A stretch of 64,000 nt of DNA from positions 46,035 through 110,034 of the forward strand of contig DVHG01000003.1 of NCBI GenBank assembly GCA_018712345.1, given 5' to 3'. The position numbers and the translations under genes were made by a program. Within the stretch, counting starts at the first letter, position 1. Every line of letters starts with the position of its first letter. The DNA comes from Candidatus Onthovicinus excrementipullorum. GTDB taxonomy: Bacteria > Bacillota > Clostridia > Oscillospirales > Acutalibacteraceae. Below are positions 8,890-17,407 of this stretch, one piece after another. The notes beneath the pieces were generated by a model. It searched no databases, was not told the origin of the DNA, and saw only the letters and a list, made by a program, of their open reading frames with translations.

Positions 8890-10059
8890 TCACAGGCTGC
8901 GGACCGTATCCATGACGTAGTTGCCGAACTCCTCACAGGTCGCGCCGTCCTCCCGGCCGGTGATGACCAGCTTTTTCTCCTCCAGCATGCAGATATCGAG
9001 CGCGCGCTCCAGCTTGTCAGCCTGCTCCTGCTTGCCAATATGAGAGAGGAGCATCACCGTGGCGCGGAGCATGGAGCAGGGATCTGCATATTTTCCGCGG
9101 CCCTCTTTAATCATGCGGGGGGCAGAGCCATGAATCGCCTCAAACATCGCATAGTGTTTGCCGATGTTCGCGCTGCCGGCCGTACCGACACCGCCCTGGA
9201 ACTCTGCCGCCTCATCCGTGATAATATCGCCGTACAGGTTCGGGAGAATAAAGACCTTGAAGTCCCTGCGGCGTTTCTCATCGATCAGCTTGGCGGTGGT
9301 GATATCGATATACCACTCATCCGTGGTGATCTCCGGATAGTCCTTGCCAACCTCCTTGCAGAGGTTCAGAAACTTCCCATCCGTCGTCTTGATGACGTTG
9401 GCCTTTGTAATGATGGAGACACGCTCCTTATGATTGCGGCGCGCGTAGTCATAGGCCAGTTTGGCAATGCGCTGCGTGCCCTCCGTGGTGGTGACAACAA
9501 AGTCGACCGCCAGATCGTCACTGACATTTACGCCGCAGGATCCTACGGCATAAGCGCCCTCTGTGTTTTCACGAAAGAAAGTCCAGTCAATCCCTTTTTC
9601 CGGGACCTTTACGGGACGCATATTGCAGAACAGGTCGAGCGCCTTGCGCATGGCGACATTTGCGCTCTCAATGTTCGGCCACGGATCGCCTGCCTGCGGC
9701 GTAGTCGTCGGCCCCTTAAGGATGACGTCGCACTTTTTCAGCTCATCGAGGACGTCGTCCGGAATGGCCTTGTTAGCCGCCACGCGGTTCTCAATCGTGA
9801 GGCCGTCGATAAACTTGAAGACGACCTTTCCGCTGGCCACATCGTCCTTGAGCATGTACTCAAGCACGCGGGCGGACTCCTTACAGATGATCGGGCCAAT
9901 CCCGTCGCCGCCGCAGACACCAATTACAATCTGATCCTTTTTGGCAAAATCCGTAAACTCCGTATCCGCCTTGATGCGGTCGGAGCGCTCCAGCTGCGTC
10001 TGGAGCAGGGCAGCAAATTTTTCCGTTGCACGGTCAATGTATTCTTTGTAGTCCTGCAT
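8890..10059 (-). CDS. icd: Isocitrate/isopropylmalate-family dehydrogenase (isocitrate dehydrogenase)
   Basis: The 389-residue enzyme should oxidatively decarboxylate isocitrate to 2-oxoglutarate. It carries GGDGIGPIICK near residue 50, the substrate-binding run NIESANVAMRKALDLFCNMR, and the metal-binding segment LPNLYGDIITDEAAEFQGGVG. The cofactor loop reads HGSAPRMIKEGRGKYADP, which differs from the usual NAD (Asp-Ile) and NADP (Lys-Tyr) signatures and is about three residues longer, so cofactor use is uncertain. ATG is preceded by AAGGAG. It starts 14 bases after aconitase and precedes rex; pairing with aconitase favours isocitrate over isopropylmalate as substrate. Confidence 0.9.
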   Translation of the reverse strand: MQDYKEYIDRATEKFAALLQTQLERSDRIKADTEFTDFAKKDQIVIGVCGGDGIGPIICKESARVLEYMLKDDVASGKVVFKFIDGLTIENRVAANKAIPDDVLDELKKCDVILKGPTTTPQAGDPWPNIESANVAMRKALDLFCNMRPVKVPEKGIDWTFFRENTEGAYAVGSCGVNVSDDLAVDFVVTTTEGTQRIAKLAYDYARRNHKERVSIITKANVIKTTDGKFLNLCKEVGKDYPEITTDEWYIDITTAKLIDEKRRRDFKVFILPNLYGDIITDEAAEFQGGVGTAGSANIGKHYAMFEAIHGSAPRMIKEGRGKYADPCSMLRATVMLLSHIGKQEQADKLERALDICMLEEKKLVITGREDGATCEEFGNYVMDTVRSL

Positions 10060-10073
10060 GTTCTATTTTCTCC

Positions 10074-12008
10074 TTACTTTGAAGTTTCACGGGTGTAGTT
10101 GAGCAGACCACCTGCAAGCAGCATCTCACGCTGGCGGTCGGAGAGATCATACGCAAGGTCATATTCCTCATTCTTGCTGATGTTTGTCAGTCGGATGGAT
10201 CCGGCGCCGGCGATCGCCGCGCGGATTCCATTGAGCGCCAGCTCATCGCCCTGATCAATACGGTTGTAGTCCGCCTCATTGACAAAAGTAAGCGGAATGA
10301 TGCCGGCGTTGACAAGGTTTGCCTTATGGATACGGGCAAAGGACTTGGTAATGACCGCCTTGATCCCGAGATAGAGCGGAACGAGCGCAGCATGCTCACG
10401 GGAAGAGCCTTGGCCATAGTTCGCACCGCCTATGATAATGCCCTTTCCCTCCTTTTTGCAGTTCTCCGCAAAGTTCGGATCGCACTGACGGAAGCAGAAC
10501 TGGGAGAGGTAGGGGATATTGGAGCGGTAGGGGAGGATCTTGGCTCCAGCAGGCATGATGTGATCGGTTGTGATATTGTCGCCCACCTTCAGAATCGCCT
10601 TTGCTTCGATATTCTCCGTCATCGCCTCACTGACCGGGAACGGTTTAATATTCGGGCCGCGGAATACTTTGATCTCCTTCGCATTTTCGGGGGAGGCGGG
10701 GGGGATGACCATGGAATCGTTGATGATGAATCGGTCGGGCAGCGCAATTTCCGGCGCCTCGCCCAGCGTGCGCGGATCTGTCAGGACCCCGGTGAGTGCA
10801 GAAGCCGCGGCGACCTCCGGGCTGACCAGATAGATGCCGGCGTCCGCGGTGCCGGAGCGGCCCTCAAAGTTACGGTTGAATGTGCGCAGGGAAATCCCCT
10901 CCGAGCAGGGGGACTGCCCCATTCCGATGCAGGGACCGCACGCGGATTCCAGGATGCGCGCGCCAGCGCTGATCATATCGGAGAGGGCGCCGTTGCGCGC
11001 AATCATATTCAGCACCTGCATGGAGCCGGGGGCAATTGCCAGGCTGACATCCGGATGGACCGTTTTGCCTTTCAGAATCGCGGCGACCTTCATCATGTCG
11101 CTCAGGGAGGAATTGGTGCAGGAACCGATGCACACCTGGTTGATCTTGATCGGCCCGATCTCAGAGACCTTCTTGACGTTGTCCGGGCTGTGCGGCATGG
11201 CGGCCAGCGGCTCAAGGGTGTTCAGATTAATTTCAATAACCTCGTCATAATGGGCATCGTCATCGGCCTTCAGCTCTGCCCAGTCCTCTTCACGGCCCTG
11301 GGCCTTCAGGAACGCGCGCGTCACTTCATCGGACGGGAATACGGATGTGGTAGCTCCCAGCTCCGCGCCCATATTTGTGATCGTGGCGCGCTCCGGGACA
11401 GAGAGCGTCTTGACGCCCTCACCGCCGTATTCGATTATCTTGCCAACGCCGCCCTTGACGCTCATTACGCGCAGGACCTCCAGAATAATATCCTTAGCGG
11501 CTACCCACGGCTGAAGCTTACCCTTAAGGTTGATACGAACCATTTTGGGCATGGTGATGTAATAGGTGCCGCCGCCCATCGCCACGGCCACGTCCAGGCC
11601 ACCGGCGCCGATCGCCAGCATGCCGATCCCGCCGCCGGTGGGGGTGTGGCTGTCAGAGCCAATCAGCGTCTTGCCCGGCTTGCCGAAGCGTTCCAGATGA
11701 ACCTGGTGGCAGATTCCGTTGCCCGGGCGTGAAAAATAGATACCGTGCTTATTTGCCACGGACTGGATAAAGCGGTGATCGTCCGCATTTTCAAATCCGG
11801 TTTGCAGCGTATTATGATCAATGTACGCGACGGAGAGCTCCGTCTTCACGCGCTCAACGCCCATCGCCTCAAACTCCAGATAAGCCATCGTTCCGGTGGC
11901 ATCCTGCGTCAAAGTCTGGTCGATGCGGATCCCGATCTCCTGACCGGGGACCATTTCGCCGTCCACCAGATGGGCCTTAATTAATTTCTCGCCGATCGTG
12001 TAACCCAA
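10074..12008 (-). CDS. acn: Aconitate hydratase
   Basis: The 644-residue enzyme isomerises citrate to isocitrate using a [4Fe-4S] cluster. Cluster ligands lie in IGSCTNSS and CGPCIGMGQ; the C-terminal swivel domain has the motif GGANYGQGSSREHAA. The start is TTG at 12008: GGAGGT lies 7 bases upstream and the family N-terminus GYTIGEKLIKAHLVDGEMVPG begins there. A longer frame reaching 12395 would run through the promoter and the divergent ftsK start and is rejected. It heads acn-icd-rex and is driven by a strong promoter overlapped by a Rex-like operator. Confidence 0.95.
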   Translation of the reverse strand: MGYTIGEKLIKAHLVDGEMVPGQEIGIRIDQTLTQDATGTMAYLEFEAMGVERVKTELSVAYIDHNTLQTGFENADDHRFIQSVANKHGIYFSRPGNGICHQVHLERFGKPGKTLIGSDSHTPTGGGIGMLAIGAGGLDVAVAMGGGTYYITMPKMVRINLKGKLQPWVAAKDIILEVLRVMSVKGGVGKIIEYGGEGVKTLSVPERATITNMGAELGATTSVFPSDEVTRAFLKAQGREEDWAELKADDDAHYDEVIEINLNTLEPLAAMPHSPDNVKKVSEIGPIKINQVCIGSCTNSSLSDMMKVAAILKGKTVHPDVSLAIAPGSMQVLNMIARNGALSDMISAGARILESACGPCIGMGQSPCSEGISLRTFNRNFEGRSGTADAGIYLVSPEVAAASALTGVLTDPRTLGEAPEIALPDRFIINDSMVIPPASPENAKEIKVFRGPNIKPFPVSEAMTENIEAKAILKVGDNITTDHIMPAGAKILPYRSNIPYLSQFCFRQCDPNFAENCKKEGKGIIIGGANYGQGSSREHAALVPLYLGIKAVITKSFARIHKANLVNAGIIPLTFVNEADYNRIDQGDELALNGIRAAIAGAGSIRLTNISKNEEYDLAYDLSDRQREMLLAGGLLNYTRETSK

Positions 12009-12057
12009 TTGAATGACCTCCCAATACTTTTTTAGGTTTTTATCAATCTCCCTGTAT

Positions 12058-12086
12058 ATTTTATCTTTTTGAGTCGGGATTGTCAA
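12058..12086 (-). promoter_or_regulatory. Sigma-A promoter of acn-icd-rex
   Basis: On the minus strand TTGACA (12086-12081) and TAAAAT (12063-12058) are separated by 17 bases, about 50 bases before the TTG start of aconitase. Confidence 0.82.
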
Positions 12087-12097
12087 TAATTTCACAA
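12080..12097. promoter_or_regulatory. Rex-like operator
   Basis: On the minus strand the site reads TTGTGAAATTATTGACAA, matching the Rex pattern TTGTKAANNNNTTMACAA at all defined positions but one. It covers the -35 box of the acn promoter, where bound Rex would block RNA polymerase. Confidence 0.65.
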
Positions 12098-12129
12098 TTA
12101 CTTCACATAAAGAATTCTCCCCGTTGCGG

Positions 12130-12158
12130 TTGCTCTTTTGTTCGAATATTGATATAAT
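12130..12158 (+). promoter_or_regulatory. Sigma-A promoter of ftsK
   Basis: TTGCTC at 12130-12135, a 17-base spacer and TATAAT at 12153-12158, 40 bases before the ATG. It diverges from the acn promoter. Confidence 0.75.
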
Positions 12159-12198
12159 AGAGATATATGGAAATTGAGTATTACTTGGAGTGAGTGGG

Positions 12199-14679
12199 AT
12201 GGCGGCTAAAAAAGCGGCCCGCGCCGGTGCCGGCGGGAGACGTACGACCTCCGGTGGAAAAAAGCGAACCGCCGCAGGTGCCAATAAAAAAACAACCGGC
12301 AGAAGCACGGTTGAGGAAACGATGGTTGCACGCAAACAAGTCGGTGCGATCATCCTTTTTGCCGTATCAATCTTCCTGATCTGTCTGGCGTTCATCCCGG
12401 GCGCCAGCGTGTGGGAGGCCGTGCGCAGCTTCTATTTTGGGCTGTTTGGATTCTGCGCGTACATCTGGCCGTTTGTTCTGGCGTATGTGGCCGTCATGAC
12501 TTCCCTTGACCGGCCGACGGACAGGCTTGCCACCAAAGTGATTGAGGCGGCTGTGTTCATTATTCTGCTCAGCTCGGTGATCCATGTATTTACCGTGGAT
12601 GCAAGCGGCGGATATTTTGAGGATATCAAGAACGCCTATCTGGCCGGAATCGATCATGGCAACGGCGGATTTTTCGGCGCGCTGCTTGGCGGCGGGCTCT
12701 ATTATCTGTTTGGCAAGGCGGCCTCCGCAGCCACGATTTTTATCCTGATGTTTGTTGACCTGATGTTCATGACCGGGTTTACGTTGATCCGTCTCTTCCG
12801 CACCCTGTGGAAGCCTGTGCAGAAGATTGAGCGCTACTCGGAGGAACGGATTCAAAACCGTGAGCAAAGTCGAGCGGAGGAGCGGCCCACGCGGCGCAAG
12901 CTGTTTAATGTGGACGTGGATCTCGGACCGTCGGCCCCTGCCAAGGACGTCCTTGCCGCCGAGGATACAGCGCCACTCCCGGATATCAGCGATGTTGTAG
13001 CGGAAGTCTCGCCCCCCGAGGAGCCGATGAAGGACAGTTTTGCCAATGAAGATGGTCAGATGGAGCTCAAAGACATCATCAAGCGCGCGGGGGAGCCACG
13101 CCCCAAGCCTGTGCCTGAAGTCCCCCTGGCAGCTGTGCCGGCGATTAAAAAGCAGGCGGAGAACACTGAATCGGAGGGGTATGTTCTGCCGCCGATCGAT
13201 CTGCTCCATGCACCCGTACAGAGCGGACGCGAGGACCACTCTGCAGAGCTTAACGAAAACAGCCGCCGCCTGGTAGATACGCTCAAGAGCTTCGGGGTTG
13301 AGACGAAGATTGTTGATATCTCCCAGGGGCCGTCTGTTACACGGTATGAACTGCAGCCCGCCGTCGGCGTGAAGATCAGTAAGATCACCAATCTATCTGA
13401 CGACATCGCGCTCAATTTGGCTGCCTCTGGCGTGCGCATCGAGGCGCCGATTCCCAACAAGCGCGCCGTGGGTATTGAGGTGCCCAATAAAAAGCGCGCC
13501 ATGGTCACCGCGCGGGAAATCATTGATAATCCCGAGTTTTATAAGGCGAAGAGCAAGCTGACCGTCGCCCTGGGCAAGGATATTACCGGTCAGGCGGCCT
13601 ACGCGGATCTTGCGAAAATGCCGCATCTGCTGATCGCCGGAACCACGGGCTCTGGAAAATCCGTCTGCCTGAATTCCATGATCATCAGTATCCTCTATAA
13701 AGCAAAGCCGGACGAGGTCAAGTTTTTGATGATCGACCCTAAAAAGGTTGAGTTCAGCGTCTATAACGGCATTCCGCACCTACTTGTCCCGGTTGTGGGA
13801 GAGCCGCGCAATGCCGCAGGCGCCCTGAACTGGGCCGTGACAGAAATGTTGGAGCGGTATAAGATCTTTTCTGATAATAATGTGCGTGATATCAAGGGGT
13901 ATAACGCGCTGTGCGAGCACGACAAGGATAAAAAGCCTATGTACCAGATCGTCATCGTCATTGACGAGCTCTCTGATCTTATGATGGCGGCGCCGAACGA
14001 AGTGGAGGATTCCATCTGCCGTCTGGCACAGATGGCACGTGCCGCTGGCATGCATCTGCTGATCGCCACACAGCGACCGTCGGTGGATGTCATCACCGGA
14101 ATCATAAAGGCAAATATTCCCAGCCGTATTGCGCTGTCCGTCTCCTCGCAGATCGACTCACGCACTATTCTAGATATGGCTGGGGCGGAAAAGCTCCTGG
14201 GTAACGGTGACATGCTCTTCAGCCCCATCGGAAACTCCAAGCCGATCCGCGTGCAGGGGTGCTATCTAAGCGATCAAGAGGTCGAGCACGTTGTCGATTA
14301 TATCAAAAAGCAGGGCAGCTGTGAGTATGATGAGGACGTTATCAAGGATATTGAAAGTATGGCCGTCAAGGAAAAGAAAAAGGCCGGTATGGAGGATGAA
14401 GAATCCTTTGATAACCCGGACGGAGAGATGCTCACCCGCGCAATTGAGGTCGCAGTGGAGGCCCAGCAGGTGTCGGCAACCTTTCTGCAGCGCCGTCTGC
14501 GTGTCGGTTATGCCCGAGCGGCCAGACTGATTGACGAAATGCACCAGCGCGGGATTATCGGGCCCTCTGAGGGGAGTAAGCCACGCAAGGTCCTGCTGAC
14601 AAAGGAGGCGTGGCTGGAGATGTCCGCCCTCAGTGACGCGCCGCCCGATGGGAATCAGGAATCCGGAGAAGGGGAGTAA
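12199..14679 (+). CDS. ftsK: DNA translocase FtsK/SpoIIIE
   Basis: The 826-residue protein pumps chromosomal DNA through the division or sporulation septum. A basic N-terminus precedes a four-span membrane domain (about 40-190), then a variable acidic/proline linker (about 195-350), the alpha/beta motor domain and a C-terminal winged-helix gamma domain (about 740-810, [17 protein letters not shown]). Walker A GTTGSGKS is at 481-488; Walker B is in [16 protein letters not shown] at 12199 is chosen over an in-frame GTG three codons earlier because GGAG lies 8 bases upstream of it. The sequence does not separate FtsK from SpoIIIE; both functions may reside here. Confidence 0.95.
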   Translation: MAAKKAARAGAGGRRTTSGGKKRTAAGANKKTTGRSTVEETMVARKQVGAIILFAVSIFLICLAFIPGASVWEAVRSFYFGLFGFCAYIWPFVLAYVAVMTSLDRPTDRLATKVIEAAVFIILLSSVIHVFTVDASGGYFEDIKNAYLAGIDHGNGGFFGALLGGGLYYLFGKAASAATIFILMFVDLMFMTGFTLIRLFRTLWKPVQKIERYSEERIQNREQSRAEERPTRRKLFNVDVDLGPSAPAKDVLAAEDTAPLPDISDVVAEVSPPEEPMKDSFANEDGQMELKDIIKRAGEPRPKPVPEVPLAAVPAIKKQAENTESEGYVLPPIDLLHAPVQSGREDHSAELNENSRRLVDTLKSFGVETKIVDISQGPSVTRYELQPAVGVKISKITNLSDDIALNLAASGVRIEAPIPNKRAVGIEVPNKKRAMVTAREIIDNPEFYKAKSKLTVALGKDITGQAAYADLAKMPHLLIAGTTGSGKSVCLNSMIISILYKAKPDEVKFLMIDPKKVEFSVYNGIPHLLVPVVGEPRNAAGALNWAVTEMLERYKIFSDNNVRDIKGYNALCEHDKDKKPMYQIVIVIDELSDLMMAAPNEVEDSICRLAQMARAAGMHLLIATQRPSVDVITGIIKANIPSRIALSVSSQIDSRTILDMAGAEKLLGNGDMLFSPIGNSKPIRVQGCYLSDQEVEHVVDYIKKQGSCEYDEDVIKDIESMAVKEKKKAGMEDEESFDNPDGEMLTRAIEVAVEAQQVSATFLQRRLRVGYARAARLIDEMHQRGIIGPSEGSKPRKVLLTKEAWLEMSALSDAPPDGNQESGEGE

Positions 14680-14682
14680 CAC

Positions 14683-15651
14683 TTGAAGCGGAAACGACTC
14701 TCGGCCAAAAAGCGCCGTGCTATCCGCAGAGCGGTTGCCGGGCTGATCGCCGCCGCGGCGGTGGCGTTCTCAGGAATTATTACCTTTGGGGATGAGCTTG
14801 GTCTCAACACTCCAAACTGGGAACAGATCAAAGCCTCCGTCGGCGCGCAGGATCAGGCCAACCTTACCGCTCTGCCCGTGAATGTCTTTTATATTGATGT
14901 GGGGCAGGGGGATTGTGAGCTGATCCACACGCCATCCGGGAACATTCTGATTGATGCGGGGGAGAGCCTGCCCGAAAATGCGGCCAAGATCATTTCCTTT
15001 GCCAAGCAGCTTGAAATTGAAAAATTTGACTGTGTCATCGCCACCCATCCACACTCTGACCATATTGGCTCTATGGCAGATGTGCTGGAGAAGATCCCAG
15101 CTGATCAGATCATCATGCCGGAGCTCCCGGAGGAGGAGACACCTACCACCCGGGTGTACGAAAATCTTCTGGACACGATCACCCGGCTGGAGATCCCGGT
15201 CCTGTCTGCCGTGCCCGGAGAGCAGTATGAGATCGCAGGTGTCACACTGGAAATACTGGCTCCGCTGGAAGAGGACGAGAACCTCAATAATATGTCCGTC
15301 GTCGTAAAAATGCGCTATCAGGATGCTTCTTTCCTGTTTGACGGTGATGCCGAAAGCGGGGCAGAGCGTGCTATGCTTGCCAGTGGAGAAGATCTGCGGG
15401 CTGATATCCTCAAGGTGGGGCATCACGGCAGCCGTACCTCCAGCACCAAGGACTATCTGGAGGCCGTTCAGCCTGAAATTGCCGTCATCTCCTGCGGAGA
15501 GGGGAACTCCTATGGCCACCCGCATCAGCAGACGCTTGACAAGTTTAATGCCCTTGGAATCCGCAGCTTCCGCACGGATGTCAATGGAACCATCACGATC
15601 GGAACCGATGGGAATACATACGAGGTGATTACAGAGCATGGCAGTGAATGA
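14683..15651 (+). CDS. ComEC-like metallo-beta-lactamase-fold hydrolase, membrane-anchored
   Basis: The 322-residue protein starts with a basic stretch and one hydrophobic segment (about 14-34), suggesting a signal anchor. The remainder is a metallo-hydrolase of the ComEC/Rec2 C-terminal type: NVFYIDVGQGDCELIHT, IDAGE, the metal motif THPHSDHIG, and later KVGHHGSRTSS and SYGHPH. The TTG start follows GGGGAG by 6 bases and lies 3 bases after the ftsK stop. It overlaps the DUF3006 gene. Related domains cleave DNA or phosphodiesters, but no transmembrane channel domain is present, so a competence role is not shown. The substrate is unknown. Confidence 0.85.
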   Translation: MKRKRLSAKKRRAIRRAVAGLIAAAAVAFSGIITFGDELGLNTPNWEQIKASVGAQDQANLTALPVNVFYIDVGQGDCELIHTPSGNILIDAGESLPENAAKIISFAKQLEIEKFDCVIATHPHSDHIGSMADVLEKIPADQIIMPELPEEETPTTRVYENLLDTITRLEIPVLSAVPGEQYEIAGVTLEILAPLEEDENLNNMSVVVKMRYQDASFLFDGDAESGAERAMLASGEDLRADILKVGHHGSRTSSTKDYLEAVQPEIAVISCGEGNSYGHPHQQTLDKFNALGIRSFRTDVNGTITIGTDGNTYEVITEHGSE

Positions 15652-15895
15652 GTCAGCGCGTTCTGAGGTATTCTGGATTATCGACCGGATCGAGGGTACG
15701 GTTGCAGTCTGTGAGGACGAGAACCGTGACCATCTGGAGATCCCCCTCTCCTCCATCTCCGGTCCGGCGGAGGAGGGGAGCGTCCTTTTTCGGATGCCTG
15801 ATGGCGGCTATTATGCCGATCCCGCAGCAACCATTTCCCGCCGTAAGCGGATCTACGAAAAGCAGCGCGCTCTATTTAGGAAATCAAAAGAGTAA
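15638..15895 (+). CDS. DUF3006-family small protein
   Basis: This 85-residue protein matches the DUF3006 pattern: WIIDRIEGTVAVCEDENRDH, then a beta-rich middle (PLSSISGPAEEGSVLF) and a basic helical tail with RRKRIYEKQRALF. It overlaps the metallo-hydrolase gene by 14 bases, so translation is probably coupled. Pairing of DUF3006 with such hydrolases is common in Firmicutes. No catalytic residues are visible and the function is unknown; it might be a partner of the hydrolase. Confidence 0.8.
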   Translation: MAVNESARSEVFWIIDRIEGTVAVCEDENRDHLEIPLSSISGPAEEGSVLFRMPDGGYYADPAATISRRKRIYEKQRALFRKSKE

Positions 15896-15974
15896 TAAGT
15901 AGTGCCACACCTGGGATCTGCCTGTTTGCGCAGGCCCTGAATGATTACTCGGACTGCAAATTTCCAAAAACATC

Positions 15975-16003
15975 TTGCAAGAACGCTATGAAAATAGTAT
16001 AAT
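15975..16003 (+). promoter_or_regulatory. Sigma-A promoter of yajC
   Basis: TTGCAA at 15975-15980, 17-base spacer, TATAAT at 15998-16003, 37 bases before the yajC ATG. Confidence 0.8.
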
Positions 16004-16040
16004 TGTCTTATCTTTGAACGTATAAAACGGAGGTATACGA

Positions 16041-16562
16041 ATGAACGCACTTGCCATGGCACAGTTTCTCGAAGCGGCCGGTACGACCAGCAGCACCAGT
16101 CCCGTGTACATGATTCTGCTAATGGTCGCCTTGTTTGCGATTATGTATTTTGTCATGATCCGCCCGCAGAAGAAACAGCAGAAGAAGGATCAGGAAATGC
16201 GTAACGCCCTGCAGATCGGCGATGAAATCACAACGATCGGCGGTATTATGGGCCGTGTTGTCACCTTTAAAGAGGACAGCCTGATTATTGAGACCGGGGC
16301 GGACCGCAATAAGATGAAGATCACCCGCTGGGCCGTACAGACCAATAACACCGCCAATGAGCGCGCTCAGGCCGAGCGTGAAGCCGCCAAGGCACAGGCG
16401 GAAAAGGATCGCGCCGAGGGCAAGAAAAAGGGCTGGGGCCGCAAGAAGGATAAGGCCGAGATCAAGGATATCAGCGATGCCAAGGCTGCCAAAAAGGAAG
16501 CAGTTGATGAGACAAAGCCTGAGGTCGTCGATGAGACAAAGGAGAGCAAAAAAGAAGACTGA
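16041..16562 (+). CDS. yajC: Preprotein translocase subunit YajC
   Basis: The 173-residue protein is an accessory subunit of the Sec-SecDF-YajC complex. It has a single N-terminal membrane span (about 22-41) followed by the signature IRPQKKQQKKDQEMRNALQI and GDEITTIGGIMGRV. After the conserved domain comes an unusually long Ala/Lys/Glu-rich tail of about 70 residues, predicted to be helical and low-complexity. ATG follows GGAGG. A terminator closes the unit directly after the stop. Confidence 0.93.
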   Translation: MNALAMAQFLEAAGTTSSTSPVYMILLMVALFAIMYFVMIRPQKKQQKKDQEMRNALQIGDEITTIGGIMGRVVTFKEDSLIIETGADRNKMKITRWAVQTNNTANERAQAEREAAKAQAEKDRAEGKKKGWGRKKDKAEIKDISDAKAAKKEAVDETKPEVVDETKESKKED

Positions 16563-16581
16563 TTTGGAATATTTTTTCAGT

Positions 16582-16617
16582 CCCCCCCATATTCTGTATC
16601 AAACGGATATGGGGGGA
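16582..16617 (+). terminator. Intrinsic terminator after yajC that contains the next gene's ribosome site
   Basis: CCCCCCCATAT at 16582-16592 pairs with ATATGGGGGG at 16607-16616, followed by A and five T. The G-run of the 3' arm is also the only Shine-Dalgarno candidate for the ATG at 16623. Confidence 0.85.
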
Positions 16618-16622
16618 TTTTT

Positions 16623-17060
16623 ATGCATAAAAAAAGAAAAAGGACGCAGCAGCAGTCATCCCCATCCCAGGGCCGCCGGCCGGAGCGGAAAGAAATCTTT
16701 GGTGATATTCTCCGCGGCCTGCTGATCGGTATGGCTGTCTTTGCTGTCCTTACTGTCATCTGCTCTGTCCTCCTCATGAAAATCAGCATGGGTGAGATTG
16801 AAACGGCCGTGCTCTTCCTGTTCTGCTGCTGTGTCTCTGCCGCTGTGGGCGGATTTTTCTGTGCCAGACGCCCGAAAAAAAACGGGATCCTCCTTGGCCT
16901 TGCCGGATGTGCCCCACTGATGGTTATCGTTCTGCTCGCCGCACTGCTCATCAACGGAGGAAAAGCCGGCACCAACATCGCGATTATGGTCCCACTAATG
17001 GTTATTTTCGGTATTTGCGGCGGTGTACTGGCCGTAAATATGAAAAAAAGAGTGAAATAG
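16623..17060 (+). CDS. TIGR04086-family membrane protein
   Basis: The 145-residue protein has a basic N-terminus and four hydrophobic segments (about 32-54, 58-78, 86-106, 112-137), with GGFFCARRPKKNGILLGLAGC between spans two and three. This is the pattern of the TIGR04086 family, known from Clostridia and Bacillus and often found beside yajC. Function is unknown. The start is notable because its ribosome site lies in the yajC terminator stem, so expression may depend on readthrough and on opening that hairpin. Confidence 0.8.
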   Translation: MHKKRKRTQQQSSPSQGRRPERKEIFGDILRGLLIGMAVFAVLTVICSVLLMKISMGEIETAVLFLFCCCVSAAVGGFFCARRPKKNGILLGLAGCAPLMVIVLLAALLINGGKAGTNIAIMVPLMVIFGICGGVLAVNMKKRVK

Positions 17061-17070
17061 GTCAAAAAGA

Positions 17071-17099
17071 TTGAAAATCACCGGATAACATGGTATAAT
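17071..17099 (+). promoter_or_regulatory. Sigma-A promoter of scfA
   Basis: TTGAAA at 17071-17076, 17-base spacer, TATAAT at 17094-17099; leader about 50 bases. Confidence 0.82.
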
Positions 17100-17156
17100 A
17101 GCCTCACAGAACAAAACCAAATCAAATATTTGGATGATTTTCGGAGGTAAGAGAAT

Positions 17157-17294
17157 ATGAAACATATCAAAACACTTAACAAGGCCAGCCTGAAACAGTC
17201 TGCTGCCAAGGGCGGCTGCGGCGAGTGCCAGGCATCCTGCCAGTCCGCCTGCAAGACTTCCTGCACGGTTGCAAACCAGAAGTGCGAGAAATAA
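17157..17294 (+). CDS. scfA: SCIFF ranthipeptide precursor
   Basis: The gene encodes exactly 45 residues with six cysteines (21, 24, 28, 32, 36, 43), which is the definition of SCIFF (six cysteines in forty-five). The leader starts MKHIKTLNKASLKQSAAKGG and the core is GCGECQASCQSACKTSC followed by TVANQKCEK. In studied SCIFF peptides a radical SAM enzyme joins cysteine sulfur to a nearby residue (threonine in the characterised case), forming a thioether outside the alpha carbon (ranthipeptide); here Thr34 and Thr37 lie near the cysteines. GGAGG precedes the ATG by about 10 bases. Its own promoter lies upstream and the maturase gene downstream. Biological roles proposed elsewhere include quorum sensing. 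Confidence 0.96.
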   Translation: MKHIKTLNKASLKQSAAKGGCGECQASCQSACKTSCTVANQKCEK

Positions 17295-17317
17295 GTATTT
17301 CGGTTCGTCTGTTGATC

Positions 17318-17342
17318 AAGGGGCAGTTTCCGACTGTCCCTT
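17318..17342 (+). terminator. Hairpin between scfA and scfB (possible attenuator)
   Basis: Ten-base arms (17318-17327, 17333-17342) pair with one G-U pair around TTCCG. The following CTTTC is a poor U-tract, so readthrough is expected. This would give more precursor than maturase from one promoter. Confidence 0.6.
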
Positions 17343-17407
17343 CTTTCACGTCTTAAAGGAACCTCAATGCCTACGGGTATAAAACATCAGTAACGGCGGT
17401 TGAAATT

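Noticed and set aside
8878..10098. Long plus-strand frame opposite icd
   Set aside because: It is antisense to a clearly conserved dehydrogenase and gives no recognisable protein.
10326..11732. Plus-strand frame of 468 codons opposite aconitase
   Set aside because: A shadow of aconitase codon use; the minus-strand protein has the complete cluster and swivel motifs.
12009..12395. N-terminal extension of aconitase
   Set aside because: It would cover the acn promoter, the Rex-like site and the divergent ftsK start; the TTG at 12008 has a proper ribosome site.
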